A stretch of DNA of 51,374 bases, taken from the NCBI GenBank assembly GCA_937863565.1, contig CALMGJ010000014.1, forward strand, positions 87,817 through 139,190, read 5' to 3'. The notes beneath the pieces were generated by a model, which saw nothing but the letters and a program-made list of their open reading frames with translations, was not told where the DNA came from and did not search any database. The stretch's first letter is position 1, and each line of letters begins with the position of its first letter. Of the stretch, positions 49,593 to 51,374 are shown piece after piece. This stretch comes from an uncultured bacterium. Its GTDB lineage: Bacteria; AUK180. A program made the translations under genes and the position numbers.

Positions 49593-49630
49593 GAGCGTTT
49601 GTTGTTCCGTATCTCCACGAAGTGCAGAAT

Positions 49631-49659
49631 TTGAAAAAACACGCCGTTCATGGTATGAT
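49631..49659 (+). promoter_or_regulatory. Sigma-70 promoter of the VOC gene
   Basis: TTGAAA (49631-49636), a 17-bp spacer and TATGAT (49654-49659), 22 nt before the ATG, divergent from the TPR promoter. Confidence 0.65.
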
Positions 49660-49681
49660 AAAGGGAAGCAAGGAGGAGGAT

Positions 49682-50065
49682 ATGGCCTTTAATCATTGCG
49701 CAGTAATAAATAAAAATGAGGAGAAGATGCTCCATTTTTACAGGGATATCCTGGGTTTTGCAGTGGATGGCGAGTTCATGGTCCCTGCTCCCCTCGCCGA
49801 AGAACTGTTCGGATACGACAAGGAATTTAAAGTGACCGTCTTCAAAAAAGAGGAGATGGTCCTTGAAGTATTCCTCATCACGGATATAGATATCCGGCCG
49901 CATCCTTTCAATCATTTCTGCCTGAACGTTGAAGATCTCTACGATTTCCTTGGCGTTCTGAAAAGAGCCGGCGTAGATATAATTGTGGGGCACAGGAAGG
50001 ACCGTATCGTCCATTTTATAAAGGACCCCGTCGAAAATCTCATCGAATTAAAAGACAAGGAATGA
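49682..50065 (+). CDS. VOC-family (glyoxalase-fold) protein
   Basis: A 127-residue protein started at ATG 49682, which has GGAGGAGG 2-3 nt upstream. Two beta-alpha-beta-beta-beta modules are visible: one with FNHCAVI, LHFYRDILGF and MVLEVFLI, the second with FNHFCLNV and HFIKDPVENLIELKD. These are the signatures of the vicinal oxygen chelate fold, with metal ligands probably at the conserved His and Glu. The reaction (isomerase, lyase or dioxygenase) cannot be told. Confidence 0.8.
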   Translation: MAFNHCAVINKNEEKMLHFYRDILGFAVDGEFMVPAPLAEELFGYDKEFKVTVFKKEEMVLEVFLITDIDIRPHPFNHFCLNVEDLYDFLGVLKRAGVDIIVGHRKDRIVHFIKDPVENLIELKDKE

Positions 50066-50307
50066 GAGCGGCAAAGCCGCTTGAGAAGTGTTATTTTATT
50101 GCGGGTTGACAAGTGGCTTGTCTTAGAGTTAACGGGTTGAAAAGCAGTGGGGCACTGCAGTGAATAATGAAGAGTGAACAGTGAATAATAGAAATACAAT
50201 TAGACAGTTATTCAGATAACGAGTTGGCAAAAAGTTTACCCGCGAGTTAACGGGTTCATTTCGTATTTATCATTCTTCATTCTTCATTTTTCATTGCGTT
50301 TCGCCCT
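50066..50307. repeat. Repeat-filled gap between convergent genes (degenerate heptamers)
   Basis: A 242-bp gap with no gene. It contains a hairpin (AGCGGCAAAGCCGCT), two further short stems (GACAAGTGGCTTGTC, GCAGTGGGGCACTGC), GAATAATGAAGAGTGAACAG units, GAGTTAACGGGTT twice, and a TTCATTC/TTCATTT tract at its end. The style matches the 42.4-42.7 kb gap. Confidence 0.6.
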
Positions 50308-50733
50308 TCATTCTCTTATCAGTTCCTGTTTTGAAAAGAAGAACCCTATCTCGTATTCGGCGGATTTGACTGAATCCGACCCGTGTATGGCATTCTCTCT
50401 GAGATTATGCCCGTAGAGTTTGCGTATCGTTCCCTCCGCGGCGTCCTCCGGATTGGTCTTCCCCATTAGTTCGCGCATCCGCGCGATGATATTCTCCCCT
50501 TCAAGGACGGCCACCATGATCTCCCCGGCGCTCATGAATTTGGTCAGGCCTTCATAGAAGACTTTGCCTTTATGGACATAGTAGAATTCCTCGGCCTGTT
50601 TTTTGGAAAGCTTCACTACTTTGCAGGCAACGATCTTGAATCCTTTGGCCTGAATCATAGAAAGGATATTTCCCGCTACATTCTCCTCGAATGTGCGGGG
50701 CTTGATCATTATCAAAGTCCGTTCGAGCATCAT
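50308..50733 (-). CDS. ndk: Nucleoside diphosphate kinase
   Basis: A 141-residue protein with the N-terminal MLERTLIMIKPRTFEEN, the catalytic His117 in NAIHGSDS, and the usual kinase core. It transfers phosphate from ATP to nucleoside diphosphates. Length is normal. GGAG lies 5 nt before the ATG; two ATGs in a row make the start uncertain by one codon. Confidence 0.95.
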   Translation of the reverse strand: MMLERTLIMIKPRTFEENVAGNILSMIQAKGFKIVACKVVKLSKKQAEEFYYVHKGKVFYEGLTKFMSAGEIMVAVLEGENIIARMRELMGKTNPEDAAEGTIRKLYGHNLRENAIHGSDSVKSAEYEIGFFFSKQELIRE

Positions 50734-50757
50734 AGAAACTCCTCAAAGAACCGATGT

Positions 50758-50785
50758 ATTATATAATTTAAAAATTTAATTTCAA
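50758..50785 (-). promoter_or_regulatory. Sigma-70 promoter of ndk
   Basis: TTGAAA (50780-50785), a 16-bp spacer and TATAAT (50758-50763) on the minus strand, 24 nt before the start codon. Confidence 0.7.
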
Positions 50786-50827
50786 GGGATTTCCGGCAAA
50801 CAGCTTCTCTTCACGTTCCCAACCGTT

Positions 50828-51374
50828 TCACTGAACGGCTTTCTTCGTCCCCGGCGTATGAAGCGGAACACCTTTCTTACATAAAGGGCATTCATCAGGC
50901 TCCCAGGCGGGAAGGTCGAGCTTCAGAAGAGGATAGAAAGGGATCCCCGGCAGTTCAAAGCCCTTTGAACGGTCGATCAGTGAAGTCACGGCTATCACTT
51001 CGCAACCTATGCCCTTTATTATCTCGTGCAGTTCCAGAAGGGAGCTTCCCGTGGTTATCACATCTTCACACAGAAGCAGTTTATGTTCGGGCCCGATCTC
51101 GAAACTCCTTCCGATAGCGAGCTTTCCCGTTTTTCTTTCCGCGAACATAGCTCTTTTTCCAAGGAGCCGCGCCAGTTCATACGCGAATATGACGGCCCCC
51201 ATGGCAGGGCCAATGACTATGTCCGCGTCCCCTAGACCGTGCCGTGCGATAAGTTCTTTTGCGAGTGCTTCCGCCGCAGAGGGATGTTCGAACACCCGGG
51301 CGCACTGAACATAATTTCCCGAATGCTTTCCCGAGGCCAATTGAAAATGGCCCTCCAGAAAAGCGCCGCATTCC
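50828..51374 (-). CDS. pyrE: Orotate phosphoribosyltransferase, N-terminus beyond the window
   Basis: The frame is open to the window edge, and its first visible residues (GAFLEGHFQLASGKHSGNYVQ without the first residue) match the conserved start of the family, so the gene begins outside the window and a TTG at 51340 is not the true start. The PRPP-binding motif LLCEDVITTGSS is intact. The C-terminus has CPLCKKGVPLHTPGTKK, as in the PyrE type with a Cys pair. It makes OMP from orotate in pyrimidine synthesis. Perhaps 15-25 residues are missing. Confidence 0.93.
   Translation of the reverse strand, partial: ECGAFLEGHFQLASGKHSGNYVQCARVFEHPSAAEALAKELIARHGLGDADIVIGPAMGAVIFAYELARLLGKRAMFAERKTGKLAIGRSFEIGPEHKLLLCEDVITTGSSLLELHEIIKGIGCEVIAVTSLIDRSKGFELPGIPFYPLLKLDLPAWEPDECPLCKKGVPLHTPGTKKAVQ

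Overview
The window is the right-hand part of an integrated tailed phage (positions 1 to about 33.9 kb, left end outside the window) joined to about 17.5 kb of bacterial chromosome (about 34.0 to 51.4 kb). The host genes include an LpxH-type enzyme, two lipoproteins and an outer-membrane barrel, so the host is a Gram-negative (diderm) bacterium. I cannot name the phylum. Several host genes look leaderless, with consensus -10 boxes 5-8 nt before the ATG.

The prophage is coded almost entirely on the minus strand, mostly as 4-nt ATGA/GTGA overlaps. Read in transcription order (right to left) it carries: integrase; a replication initiator with a lambda-like array of iterons inside its gene; small proteins; a cytosine-5 methyltransferase thrown out of frame by a run of ten Gs; a DUF5131 (Gp37/Gp68) protein; YopX; a membrane protein; a second tyrosine recombinase preceded by a highly structured element; a DnaC-like helicase loader; an M15 peptidase (endolysin candidate); and an N4/N6 DNA methyltransferase. 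At 21.3-22.2 kb an AT-rich membrane-protein gene on the plus strand with its own promoter (a moron) separates this early block from the late block.

The late block starts at a perfect-consensus sigma-70 promoter (21307-21335). It runs through a zinc-ribbon small-terminase candidate, large terminase, portal, scaffold candidate and major capsid protein, then a strong terminator, then a head-tail adaptor, a tail-tube/nozzle protein, two candidate internal virion proteins, a 2459-residue giant protein, and membrane proteins at the left edge that look like a lysis cassette. The layout is that of a podovirus whose giant protein is probably packaged and ejected.

The most interesting signals are: (1) two degenerate GGDEF-like domains inside the giant virion protein, each keeping the half of the motif set the other lost; (2) a 148-codon reading frame with its own Shine-Dalgarno nested inside that gene, exactly where the codon-phase signal switches frame; (3) an in-gene origin with four identical 17-bp iterons around an AT-rich stretch, plus a fifth identical copy 19 kb away; (4) the poly-G phase-variable methyltransferase; (5) the 151-bp structured element ahead of the second recombinase; and (6) degenerate heptamer repeat tracts shared by prophage and host intergenic regions.

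The host part contains, on the minus strand, a lipoprotein, a membrane-anchored protein and a TPR protein. A tRNA-Arg(CCG) follows, leading a plus-strand cluster (CPBP protease, FAD-linked oxidase, two membrane proteins, K+ channel). The remaining genes are exonuclease III, a VanZ/DUF2238-like membrane protein, a barrel lipoprotein, an operon of RarA, a double-thioredoxin/CcdA fusion and an LpxH-like phosphoesterase, a second TPR protein, a VOC protein, nucleoside diphosphate kinase and an edge-truncated PyrE.
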